Assembly: GCA_033977485.1 (NCBI GenBank)
Contig: CM066992.1
Location: 99,832,140-99,896,139, forward strand
Source of the DNA: Hydrangea macrophylla
Taxonomy: Eukaryota > Streptophyta > Magnoliopsida > Cornales > Hydrangeaceae
Length of the DNA stretch: 64,000 bases
Direction of reading: 5' to 3'
Shown here: positions 33,403 to 47,000 of the stretch, in pieces
Numbering within the stretch: the stretch's first letter is position 1
Layout of the letters: each line of letters starts with the position of its first letter
The notes under the pieces: generated by a model
Databases searched by the model: none
What the model saw: the letters and a program-made list of their open reading frames with translations, nothing else
What the model was told of the DNA's origin: nothing
Position numbers and translations under genes: made by a program

Positions 33403-34632
33403 CGTGTGATTGCAAAGGAAGATTAGACGCACACACCAATGGCTATATTCCCATTTGGATGTGAACATCATTTTTTTTTTTTTTTTTTTTGGTTGGGGGG
33501 GGGGGGGGGGGGCTGGGGTGTTGAAACTTTCAAATTGTGTGTATAGTCAAAAAGTGACACGTAGAAATTTGGAAATCGTCAAGAGTTACTGAAATGGTCC
33601 TCAAATCTATACTCAAAATATTGTTCCAACACATTTGGCAGTGATGGTCTACTAGCACGTGTGTTGGGGAATCAAAATTTGCGAGCTATAGCATTATTCT
33701 TGAAGTTCCATATATCAAGTTATTAACATTTAATATTGTACATTCTTTCTTTTCTATTCTTTTCTTTTCTTTCTTGTGGAAATATGATCCCAAATGGAAT
33801 AACCTAATTCGTCATTTGCTTTCAGCAGTCAAATTAACAAAATAATCCAGTTTAGCAGAGGCAAGGAAAAAAGAGGGAAAGGCTGGCCCTAAAGAAATGA
33901 AAGAATTTCTCTTCTTCTTTTAGTTAGAGAAGGAAAGGGATGTTATATAACTTACCAAGTAACCAGATATACTGAGAAGAAAAATATCAGAAAGAAGCAT
34001 TTCCTTATCTTTGGAGGAAAACCAGAATCTTGGGAGGAAAACCAGAGCTCTTACCTCGTTCATTCAACAGTTGATTTCTGCGAGACAAACCATAAAGCAG
34101 GAGAGAGTATTTAGGAAATCCAGAATAAAAAAATCAAGCTCGCTGCCCGTTGGGTGTTTTACAGAAATGTTTAGCTCAATAACACCTACAGAAGAATGAA
34201 ATAACTCATAACTAACAGATTGCAGGTATCACAGCCTCAATATATCAGGAATCAATTGTATGTACCAAACAATTTTCCAAAAGCACAAACAGTTCGTCTA
34301 ATCTTCATCATGAAAGAAACAAATTAGATGGAAATTGAAGACCTGAGTTTATCACTAATTGAAAACATCTTACACTACGTGCCCAGAAAAGAGCTCCGAT
34401 AGTTAAAAAAGATTAGCGCACCAACTCTATTAAGGTAGGACCAATAATGTGTGTTTTTGCTACGTTTAAAGTGAAATTGAGAAACTGTTACATATTTCTA
34501 CCTTAGGCGAATGATTAGAATTGAGACCTAACAATGAACGGTTATGAAGCTATAAACATCAAAAGAACACCATGTCTCATAATGGTACAAAACTACGAGT
34601 GATGGGCCATCACAGCAGAGTCCAAGCAACAA
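33403..34632. other. Spacer between OXS3-like gene and SAE2 3' end
   Basis: Contains a poly-T tract running into a poly-G tract (about 33472-33512), a foldback-type fragment ending CGAGCTATAGCATTATTC near 33690, and AT-rich DNA. The two flanking genes converge here. The region just right of about 34200 is probably SAE2 3' untranslated sequence. Confidence 0.45.
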
Positions 34633-37600
34633 CTATTGCAACCTCTTCTTCTTGGTCCTGTCTGAATTCCCATCCTCAAGCGTGATAATGTCACCCCCAA
34701 TATCGTCAATTTCTCGAAGTTTGTTCTTAGTGTCTGAATTCCCATCCTCGAGCCTGATAATGTTATCTTCAATTTCTCCAAGTATGTCCTTAGTGTCTGA
34801 ATTCCCATCCTCAAGCATGATAATGTTACCCCCAATATCGTCAATTTCTCCAAGCTTGTTCCTACTAATAGTGCTATCAGAGAGATCTGAGGTTGCAGCA
34901 TTTGAAATGTCCGACAATTTTCTTTTCTTCCCAGCAGGAATGTCAACAGCTCCTGCTGGATGTATTTCTATCTCATCTTCCTCTTCGGTCTCCAGAGAAA
35001 CTTGCGCAGACGGAATTGATGTGCTCGCACCATTGTCAGCGGGTGTATTGTTCTCCTTTTCTTTTGCAAGAGCTTGTGACCACCCAGAAAGAATCATCCC
35101 ATCAGGTTCCTTCTCATCATCAAATTCCTCCCTGTGAAAGATCAAAATCACAAAATGTATAAAGCACTCCTCAAGCAGTGGTTCAAAAATATGCTCGCGA
35201 AATAACAAAAATGGTCGTGCTAGGATAGCATTGTGTTCGATTTTAAATGGACAATGAAAGTCCTTTCCTCCTCTTTAAAATAAGAGCAGTTGAGTAATTT
35301 ACAATGAGGACACTAAAGTGAGTTACTTTACTATCCTCACTTCAATGAGGTGGTGGGGACTTTTTAAAAGTGCACACCTTTAGATATAGTAGAAGGGTAA
35401 TACTTGGGACACACCCAAATACACAACTTTTGAGATACAACTTAAGCGATGTGTCTATCTCTCCTGTGTCACTAGTGACATCACAAGAGAGATATAGACA
35501 CATCTTTTGGGTTGTGTCCCAAAAGTTGCGTCTTTGGGTGCGTCCCAATCTTTACTCATAGTGTAGAACGTTAGCATTTCTATAAAGAAAACACCAAACG
35601 AAGATAAATCATTCATGCTCTGAAAAAACGAAAGATCGTACAATGTAAACAAATATATTTTGCATGCAAAAGGAAGTACATGGATAAAAGCACTGACTTG
35701 TAAAATTACTTCACCAGGACGGGTCTAATCATTCAAGAATTTATCAAATGGAGCACATAACACTCCCATTAGCCAGTATAAGCTTGAAGGCAACATCTAG
35801 AGAATTATTGCCAGAGGAGATAACTAAAATGGCTTCTTACTATTAAGGTTGTGTTTTTGGAATGACAGATTCAATGGTCATATATGTAGTTCGAAGAAAA
35901 AGTTACTTTATTCAAAACGCAGCATAATATACAAACATGAATAAAATGTGACAAGAGGCAGCCTAGAGTGAAGGTTGCATGGCCACCCAGTGCAATTTGC
36001 GACCTGTAACATATCATTCAACATCAATGATGACCCCAATACCAAGTTAAGTGCAAGCACGGTTCGAAGTAACGGCCGATACCGAGACGTATCGGCCGAG
36101 TTAACTCGGTATCGTTAGGGGCCGATACGAGATATGTGCCGATTCATACTGAGTTAACAAAAAAATTTGACTCGTGAAACATATCGGCCGAAAAGACCGA
36201 AACAACCGAGTTTCGTACATCTCGGCAACCGTTTCGCGAGATGTGTCGCGATACACCCGATACGTGAGAGACGACAAAATAAAAAGGGAAGAAAAGTTCA
36301 AAAAGCAACTGGAAACGTACCAAATCTCACATGCATATGTCGGTTTGGCTCTCTCTCTTGAACCTCCTCTCAAATCTACTCGTTTTTTGGGTCAAAAGAC
36401 TCAAAACTCTCTTGAATCTTCCTCCCAAAGCTGCGATCTGACCTCCACTGCGTCTTCATCTCGATCTCGATCTCTCTCCAAGGCTGCGTCTTCGATCTCA
36501 CACTGTCCAAGGCTGCGGCTTCTTCGATCTCGCCAAATCTGCGTCGCCATCTCCATCGCAGGTCGCCATCTCCATCGCAGGTAAGGAGATTTTATTTTTG
36601 GGTTGTGAATCATGCGTGAGATTTGTCGATCTGTGAAGGGGCTTTTGTAGTGTTAAAAGTTGGGAGTCTATTGTGTGTGGCTGCTGTGGCATGTGTTTGT
36701 GTGTTATGGGTTTGATCATTTGATTTTTGTGTGTTAGTGTTATTGTTTACCCTAACCATGTATTAATTATAGAATCTAGTGTAATAATTTTTTTATATAT
36801 ATATATTTATAAAAAAAAATGTTTTTGTTGACCCAAACCATGTATTAATTATAGAATCTAGTGTAATAATTTTGTTTATATATATATATATATATTTATA
36901 AAAAAAATATGTTATTGTTGACCCTAACCATATATTAATTATAGAATCTAGTGTATTAATTTTTGTTTATTTATATATATTTATAAAAAAAAATGTTATT
37001 GTTTACCCTAACCATGTATTAATTATAGAATCTAGTGTAATAATTTTTGTTTATATATATATTTATAAAGAAAAAATGTTATTGTTGACCCTAACCATGT
37101 ATTAATTATAGAATCTAGTGTAATAATTTTTGTTTATTTATATATATTTATAAAAAAAATGTTATTGTTTACCCTAACCATGTATTAATTATAGAATCTA
37201 GTGTAATAATTTTTGTTTATATATATATTTATAAAGAAAAAATGTTATTGTTGACCCTAACCATGTATTAATTATAGAATCTAGTGTAATAATTTTTGTT
37301 TATTTATATATATTTATAAAAAAAATGTTATTGTTTACCCTAACCATGTATTAATTATAGAATCTAGTGTAATAATTTTTGTTTATATATATATTTATAA
37401 AAAAAAAATGTTATTGTTGACCCTAACCATGTATTAATTATAGAATCTAGTGTAATAATTTTGTTTATATATATATATATATATTTATAAAAAAAAATGT
37501 TATTGTTGACCCTAACCATGTATTAATTATAGAATCTAGTGTAATAATTTTGTTTATATATATATATATATTTATAAAAAAAATGTTATTGTTGACCCTA

Positions 37601-40600
37601 ACCATGTATTAATTATAGAATCTAGTGTAATAATTTTGTATATATATATATATTTATAAAAAAAAATGTTATTGTTGACCCTAACCATGTATTAATTATA
37701 GAATCTAGTGTATTAATTGTTGTTTATTTATATATATTTATAAAAAAAATGTTTAATTAGTTGTATCTTGTATTTGTATATGTAAAAAATTTATTTATTT
37801 ATACATATTTATAAATAAATGTTTATTTTAGTTGTATGCGTATTAATTTTTGTTTTTATTTATAAAAAAATGTTTATATTTGGTCAAAAAAGTGTGTGTA
37901 TTAATTTTATTTTATTTAAAAAAAATGTTTATTTAGTTGTATGTGCATTAATGTGTATGTGTCCTTCACCTTGTTTATTTATTTGTTTGTATTTTCTAGA
38001 ATGCCTCCAAAGAAAGACATTGGTTGGGATCATGCAACACTTGTTGGGGGTAATAAAAGGATCGTCATGTGCAATTATTGTGGCAAGATTGTGCATGGCG
38101 GTATAACGAGATTGAAGCAGCATGTTGCTAGAATATCGGGACAAGTTGACAAATGTCCTAAAGTTTCAGAAGAAATATCAAAATTCGTGAGACAGCATCT
38201 TAATGAATCAGCAAACGCTAGGGATTTGGAGAAGAGAAAAAAGGCACAACTCATAGAAAGTCTCCGAGATGATAGCTTGTATGAAGGAGGGGATAATATT
38301 GAGGATGTGGATGAGTACGACGACGATGACACTGAAGGAATGTCGCGGCTTGAACGAAGACAATTAAAAAATGCAATGAAAGAGAGTAGGCATATGGCAA
38401 CTATGGACGAAGATAGACGTAGACGGTCTGTTTCCGAAAGAGGACGTTTCGCTAACGTGTCCCAGTTTGAGAGTGGATCACATGTTGCTTCTGGCTCCAA
38501 ACGTCCAACACCATCTCAAAGGAGTTTCAGCGTGAGGGAGAATGTTGAGATGCCTGCCTCAGGTGGAGACCCTTTTATGTTTAGGCCGAAGACAGGATTT
38601 CAAAAAAAAGTGAAGGACATGTTCAACAAACAAAATGTGAAGAAAGTAGGGAAAGCTATTTCTAAGTTTTTCCTTTTCAGTGGAATCGCATTTAATGCAG
38701 CTGATAGTGGCCCATACTACCAGACGATGATAGATACTATTGCAGATGCTGGACCTGGAATTAAGGGACCCTCTGGTTACCAGATCAGTAATTCATATTT
38801 GGATGAAGAGGTGAAAGAGCTAGAGATGTACATTGGCCAGTTGAAACAAAAGTGGCCAGATTATGGTTGCACAATAATGTGTGATGGGTGGAGCTCTAAA
38901 ACCAATATACCTATAATTAACTTTATGATCTATTGTGATAGGAATATGATATACCATACATCGGTCGATACTACAAACCAATCCAAAACTGCCGCATACA
39001 TTTTCTCACTAATGGATAAAGTTGTGGAAGAGGTTGGTGAGTCGAATGTCGTGCAAGTAGTGACGGATAATGAACCAAATTTTAAAGCGGCAGGGAGATT
39101 ATTGATGGAGAAGAGGCACCATCTTTTTTGGACTCCTTGTGCAGCGCATTGTATCGACCTCATGCTAGAAGACATTGGTAACATAAAGATTGTGAAGGCT
39201 ACTATTGACAAAGCAAAGAAAATAACAAGTTTTATTTATAATAGCCAAAAAGTGGTGAATCTTATGAGAACATATACACAAGGCAGAGATTTGTTGAGGC
39301 CGGGAATAACTAGATTTGCCACCCAATTCATCGCGATAGAGAGCCTTATACGTTATCAATCTGAATTGAAAAGGATGTGCACATCCAGTGAATGGGGTGA
39401 ATTTAATCGTGAAAAGAGTAGAAGAAGTATTTCTGCAGCAGTGTCTGATCTCATTTTGACTGATCGATTTTGGAAGAATGCAATATTAGTAACGTCCATT
39501 ATGGAGCCGCTTGTTAGGGTTCTAAAAATCGTTAACCAAGACAAGAAGCCGACAATGTCTATCATCTACGAGGCAATGGATAGAGCTAAATTAGCAATAA
39601 AGGCATCAGTCAAAAAAGATTATCAGAAGTATTGGGATGTCATTGACTATCGGTGGGAGAGTCAATTACATAGACACCTTCATGCAGCAGCATATTTTCT
39701 AAACCCTGCATTTCAGTATTCCCATAATTTTTCTAATCACCCGGAGGTACGACTTGGCTTGAAGGAAGTAATTAAGAGATTAGAGCCAGACGTAGAAAAC
39801 CAAGCGAAGGCGATTAGTGAGGTATGAAATTAGAAATTGATTGATTGCTTGTTAAATATAAATGATAAGTCCAACTAATAAAATTTAATTTGTAGATCAA
39901 AAACTACGCGGATGCAAGAGGAGAGTTTGGCCAACCTCTGACAAAAAAGGCTATAACATCTCTCCCAGGTTATTGTTATAATTTCTAGCATTAACTTGAT
40001 GATTAAATTGAATGATCTATTTATTTTTTAATTTCATTATTGCAGCTGAATGGTGGTATCACTATGGAGAGGAAGCTCCACATCTTAGGCGAATTGCGAT
40101 TAAAGTCCTCAACCAAACATGCTCTTCATCAGGGTGTGAAAGAAATTGGAGCACCTGGTCACTAATTCACACCAAACTCCGCAATCGCTTGGCAATGAAT
40201 AAATTGCATAAACTAGTTTTTGTGCACTATAATTTGCGGTTGCGAGTTAGAAACATCATGTACACGAAACAGGATGAGGATTATTATAATCCAATTGATC
40301 TGAATAATATTTTTGAAGATGATGATATTTTAGGTGATTGGATTAGGGAGAAAGAGGCACCTGCTCTTGGGGATGATTTGTCCTGGTTGAATGAAGGAAA
40401 TCAAAATAGTGACGAAGGTCAAAGAGGAGGAGTTGAAGAAGAGGAGGAAGATAATACTCCTATTCCTTCAAGGTCAAAGCAATCTACACTCAACAAAAAA
40501 GGGAAGGGCATTGCACAGAGAAGTCAATCAATTTTTCCTAGTTCTAGTTCTAGTTCTAGTAGTGATGATGATGGTGATGATGATGATGACGACGACGATG

Positions 40601-43600
40601 ACAACAACGATGGTGGTGGTAATGATGACATCGAAAGAAGAGGTGGTGGTGATTATGGCGGCGACAGTGGTGGTGGTGGTGGCCATTCTAGCTTACCCCA
40701 TGACATGTCATGGGCAGAGGGAAATAGTCAATATTATGCCACACAAGACACAGACCATGGATATAGGCCAGGAATAGATGCACAGCGTCAACATTTGGCT
40801 AGGTTGACTGAGATTTCTAGTGGTGATGATTATTCTAGTGGGTACAGTGCTGGTGGTTTAGGTATTGATGATCAGTTGCGTACTATGGGGATAGGATATC
40901 AGGATTATGGAGGATATGGAGGACATGGGGGATATGGTCAGCCGTATCATACGATAGGACATGGATATGGTCCTCATGGCGATCGTGGATATTCAAGCAG
41001 TAGCACAGGGAGTAGGGGACACCTACCACCAGTACGACAACTTGAGAGATCTACTAGTACTAGCAGTGGTGGGTATTATGATCGTGCTCCTAGGAGGTAT
41101 CGGGATACATCAGCTAGCACTGCCACAGGTGATGGAGGAGGATATAGTGGCTATGATTTGGGTCGTAATTATGATGGATCATCCAGTAGTAGCGTTGAGT
41201 ATCGAGGATTTGGATTTTATCAAGGTACAAATCCTGTCAATCCTTCTCAACCCCAAAACCCAGATTATGGATCATCAAGCCAGTCGTCTCAACCAGCACC
41301 TTCAGAGTATGGTTCAATTTTATTTGGAGGCCTTCAGTTTCCATATCCATATAATGCCTTCAACAATCAAGGGAATAATGATGAGGATTTCGAGCCCCCA
41401 CGACACTCCTTCTGGCACTAATTTTTCTATTGTATGTTACAAAGTTGTATTTTGTTTATCATGTTATTATAATGTGTGTATTATATAGTACTATTGAACA
41501 ACTTTTATCCAGTTATGTGTGTAAAGCTATCAAACACTAGATCGGCAGCGTGTCAATTGAATAATTTGTGATTATATGATTGGTACATTGTGTATTGTGA
41601 TAATCTATGAGGCCAATTTTGCTATTATGATGATTTTAAAATTTTTGGTTATTTTTTCATATTTTTTTGAGCCTTAAATCTAGTGTATCGTTGCGTATCG
41701 CCCGATACCAGGCCGCGACGCGGCGCCCGCGTCGTCACACCGGTCGCCGATACCGCGACCTCGAACCATGGGTAGGAGAGAGAATAAGGCTGCAAAGTGT
41801 TAAATTCAATTGCAATTATAAACCACAAGCATTCAAGTTCAACAACTACTAATATATGTCAATCAATTCTCTTAATATGACTACGAAGTCCGACCCCCAG
41901 TCAGGAAAGCATTGAAACGAACCTATGTTTGATATTGATTTTGCAGGACAGTTCTTGTCGAAGATCCTCAACAGTGAGAATTGTCCCACCAGTTACAGGA
42001 GAAGGAAGCTCAGACAGCACCTGAAGGGAAAAACAATGTTAATAGAACCCATTTACATTTTAATACGCCGGGAATACCTGAAGGCTCTGTTGGTTCGCAA
42101 GACAAGAAAAGGTAAAGGAAAACAAGAAGGAAAACTATCTCCCTACTGTTTTCATCCATGTTTAAATAACATTAGAACTGAAAAAGATTCAAAACATAAT
42201 AGTAACTTAACAAAAGAGGAAGGGAAATGAATCACAAAATTTCAAGTGTGTAATTTAGTTTTCATCCTGTTTTCCCGACTGTTTTTAGTATTAACCAACC
42301 AAAGGAAAGCTTTTTCCTCAATGTTTTCTTTTTCCTTCCCCTCACTAAATCCATGAACCAAACAGAGCCTAAAGCAACCAAAAAAAAAAAAAAAAGCCAA
42401 AACTCGGAGCGATATAATAATACCTTGTCAAGGTTTGCTGAATAGTTAGCCACCATATCTTTCTCAAGATCATCACCAACCTCATAAAGAAGGGCTGTCC
42501 CATGCATGATCAATGGAAGATTCATACCAAGCTTGGCTTTAACAATCTTTTCAACGAAGTCCCTCAACTTTGAACGGGAGGTATTAACCTCGAGCAATAG
42601 CGGTGTCTACAATCAAAAAAATTGCATTACACCAGAAGGCAGCTACGAACCAAAGATTGGACCGATAAAAAGATTTCCAAGAAAAGATAAAAAGAAAATA
42701 AAATAAAAAATTGACACACCTCAGAACAGACGTAGCAGGATTTGTTCGGCTCACATGGCTCCACTGGCATAAGTAGCATCTTTCTTGATGGATGCTCAAG
42801 ACAGTATGTCATTCTGTACAGAAATTCAGATATTTCCAGTACATAGAAATCCAGATATACTAGTAAAAGTTAGTGACTAAATCTCATTTTACTTTTGCAG
42901 AAACAATCAGCCAATAATATTTAAAAGAAACTGACTAATAAAAAGGAAAGCGGAAGATTTATTCAGGAATACTCTTAACTTTTTCTCATATGCTCTTAAC
43001 TTGCTTATCCATATAAGTCTATAAACGTTTGCAACTAAGAGTCCATCTTCCCTAATTAAGGAATCAAACAAATGCGCAAATCAAGGAAAAGTAGAAAGTA
43101 GGATTGCATATCATGACCTAAGTAAATTGGAAAGTGAATAGTTACCTATTATGGGGAATGGGAATGCAAACGTAGTGTTTCACAAACTAAAAAATCTGGT
43201 TCTTTTAGGGTAGGCTTACACAGGTCAGATGGTCAAAATACTGATGTAGTGATCATGCTTTAACAATAGAGGATTATTTGGGGTACTACAATGCATGAGA
43301 TCTCTATTTTTCTTATATTTTTCTCTTACAACAACATTGACCTTAGTTCATTGTATTCACATGTAAACTATTTTCCTGGTTATGATGTCACTTGTCTTTT
43401 TATAAAATGTAATAACCAACATATCGATTTTAGTTAAAGATGCAGTTAAAGCCTCTCTATACAAAAACTCCACTGTTACTATTTCTCCTACTACATGACG
43501 GAAGTATATCAATTACATAAAGTGTTGGCAGTTTTGAGCAACTATACCAAGTTCATGATTAGCAACAGTATTACTTAACATGCCCCTCTTAACATATTTT

Positions 43601-43979
43601 ACAGGCTTCAGGAACAGCATGCCATAGTGTTGGTAAAAGTGGCATACCATGAAACGAGATTGAACTCCTCAGGGACTAAACCACAAACTACATCTTGTAT
43701 CTATTGAAAAAAAGAGTCTTAGGGCCCGTTTGGGAATGCTTAAAATGGGTTTGAGTTTAGGGGTGTTCAAAAAACCAGCCAACCAAACCAACCGGTTTTG
43801 GTTGGTCATTAATACATTTGGTCGGTGTGCGGTTTAATGAATTGCAAAAACCGAAAATCAGTTCGGTGGTCGGTTCTCAAAATATAAATTCTGATGCACA
43901 AAATATAAATACTGATGCACACCGAACTGATCGTGTTAGATGCACATATACCTGTCAAGTTTTAAATAACTTAACCTCA

Positions 43980-44078
<99 letters not shown>

Positions 44079-47000
44079 TCTCTAAAGACAACCTAAGAAG
44101 CAGTCCCTACTGTTGCCCTCAATGTCACCACCAGCATCACCGGCACTGGCCAGCACACCACGGTCTTGATTCTTCATGGCCACCATGTTAAAAGGTATCC
44201 CTTTGTCTCTAGATTTCTCCCCCTCCAGTTTCCTCTCTTTTTATTTCTGAAACTCCCCCTTTCCCCAAAATGCGTGTTTTTGTTTCTGGAACCCACCTCT
44301 CCCACCCCCTTGATCTGTGTATTTGTGTATTTGATGTGAGTGTGGTTCGATATTGTGCGTGTTTGTGTATTCAGCTTTGGGTTTGATTTGATTTGGTGAA
44401 GTTGTGATTTGGTTAGATTTGAAGAATGAAAACCTTGAAGACCTCATAATATTCTCCTCCGATAGAATTGATGGTAAAAACCGAGACCCCGACCGAACCG
44501 ACTGCTATTCGGCAGTCGGTTGAATGGAGTCGGTTTCAAGTGATACACCTCTTGTTTCGGTCAGCTTCAGTTACAGATTTGGAAAACCGAACAAATTCGG
44601 TTCGGTTGATAAATGTGGTGCAAAACCGGCCGTGTACACCCCTAGTTCAGCCTCAGTCTCAATTTTATCCGGTTCATGAAAATAAATATTGTGCTGATTT
44701 GGAAAATAACTAGTTCGTGGGGCATTTTTAAGCCAAGTACGGGCATGGACACAAACCTAACTAAAAAGCAAACACACAAAGATTGAACTATTTAGAACTA
44801 GTTCTTTTCAAAGCCACAGGACCAGTTCTTGTATTACCCAAAATATCTTAGAAATGCATTACTCCAAAAAAAAAAATAAACAAGCTTGAGAATGGGGCAA
44901 AGAATGCACGACTCACCTATACTTGTTCGTATCGTTTTGAAGCACCTTAATTGCCTCAATCACGATCAACCCAGCAATGATAGCATTTGTCGTTGCAACA
45001 GCATGCACAATATTACCAGCAATACCTTTAGCTTCGAAAAGGCTATGCAAAGGGATTCCAAAAGAAGCAGCACGAATATTTGCAGCGGCAGTAACAAATT
45101 CTACAGCTAACTGATCGTCCTTATCAAAACTTAAGTTACCAACCTCCTGCAAGAGAAGTAGAGAAGCAATCTTCAACATTGAGGCCTGTTTAGAGTGACT
45201 TCCCAAACATGCTTCCAGAACCCAAACCACATAAATTAGCCATTTTGAGCTAATTTTGGGAAGCACTTTTAGATCCCCAAAAGCATGTTTTGGCTGAAGC
45301 AGGTCAGAGGTGCTTCAGCCCAAACGTGGGATGTAGGAAGCAAATTGGGTTTAATAAATTTTTCTTAATTCCCATCATGCCCCTGTGATTCAGGGCTTAT
45401 GGTTCTGCTTCAACCTAAGTGCAAAAGCCACAGCCAATCCAAACGGCCCTGAATTGACCCAAGCAAATACATAAACAAGAGATCCAAGGTTGTAAGAACA
45501 GGGATCGGACCAAACCTTCTCTCTCTTCACAAAAAATAATTTCAGCGCCTCGAAAAAGATTCTTGAATTTTCCATTAAACTCCATACATCTTGTGGATTG
45601 GTCAGACCCAAAGATGCCATAGCAGACACTGACGAGGGATCATCAACCACAGAATTTTTATCCATGTTTCCATTTTGTCGAATCATTTCAGCAGGCAGGA
45701 TTTCTCTACAATACATGGGCTTTGGCTTGTTACGGCTTTTCCATGTCTCTTCATTAGATAAAGCTACAGCAATGTTATAACCAAACACATGATCATATAT
45801 TCTCCTACCATACTGTTCAACATCTTCATCCTTTTTATGTTCAAAAACATCTTCTGCTTGTTCTGATGAGCTAGCAGCATCACTAGAACGTACATTGAGA
45901 TCATTTTCCAGATTCTTATCCCCAAACAGCTTTGCAAATAGCAGGTCCTTTGCCCATACAATACAGTGAACAAACTGCAACAATGAGCAAATGGTGTCAA
46001 AGCATAAAACTAATGGAACCAAAATTCGTCTACGAGATGGAAAAGCAAATGAATACCTAGGTATATCGTAAGTTCGTAACTAATGGTCCTCCCAAGTACT
46101 TGTATAAATTCAGACAGCTACTGAACATAATCCTAGTACTTCGAATTAGTTTCCAAAACGGAACAGATTATAGAAATGATGAAAGATCCATAAATAAATA
46201 AATATTACATATATATATGTATATTGGAAACGGGAAAACTTGATGATTTGCAGAAGATATGAACCCAAACCAGCTAAGATGTACACACTGTAGCAGCAAC
46301 CATGCCAACCACACTACAAATATGATAACAAAACCTCATACCAATGTTCCTTTTACAACAATAAAGGACAAAAAACAGGAAATCTAAGTGTCGATACCTT
46401 TGATGGAGTACTTGTAATAGTGCACACGGGAAAAGTTTTTGGAGCCGGTTTTGGCTGGCATTCATAGCATTCTGTTATACCCTTCACGTGTACAGTGACC
46501 TGCTTCCCATAAATTAGGGAAAAGAGAAGGAAGAGAAAAGTTGGATACCGAAAAACACATCAAAACTGATAATAGAAAGGAAGAGAAAAGTTGGATACCG
46601 AAAAACACGGGTGAAACCCACAAAAATCCTAATTTCTAAGATGATATCTACAATTTCTGGCAAATTTGCTAGAATTCCTGAGCTATATGGGACTTAACAA
46701 CATGGCTTAACAAGAAGAAAAAGAACAATCAAATGAAACACCAAAGGTCCAAAACTGAATGACTCTTGTGACTTCTACACAGCAGATATAGAGTTTTAGT
46801 AACTTGGCCCACAATAAACTTCCCTATTTACCAATTAATTACCCCAAGAAAATTCATCTCCGAATAAACTTTAAACAGCTCTCACTTCAAACATAATAAT
46901 AAAATTGTCGACAACCAATTCAAATAAAATATAACCCATTCCAGATGGACTCAATGCCTACCCAATTCTAAACTTACTTAAGCTACATAAAAATATATGT

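Larger units (their letters stand above)
36058..41770 (+). mobile_element. Putatively autonomous hAT transposon in SAE2 intron 10
   Basis: About 5.7 kb, bounded by an imperfect inverted pair (left CACGGTTCGAAGT, right inverse CATGGTTCGAGGT). It has GCCGATACCG/CGGTATCGG-rich subterminal sequence on both sides. The flanking octamers AGTGCAAG and GGTAGGAG match at four positions, with two transitions among the rest, so a TSD is not secure. It encodes an uninterrupted hAT transposase on the plus strand, opposite to SAE2. A leader exon with CT-rich sequence ends near 36580 (ATCGCAG|GTAAGG), followed by a tandem repeat-filled leader intron ending at 37999. SAE2 must splice across the whole insertion. 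Confidence 0.8.

Noticed and set aside
37941..38000. Upstream in-frame ATG of the intronic hAT transposase
   Set aside because: It lies before a splice acceptor (TTTTCTAG at 37999), so it is intron sequence; MPPKKD at 38001 is the natural start.
40391..41488. Alternative open frames overlapping the transposase tail
   Set aside because: They are out-of-frame shadows of the Gly/Tyr/Ser/Asp-rich tail in the supported frame.
36050..41778. 8-bp TSD for the hAT element in the SAE2 intron
   Set aside because: AGTGCAAG and GGTAGGAG share only four positions; I do not claim a TSD and keep the boundaries approximate.
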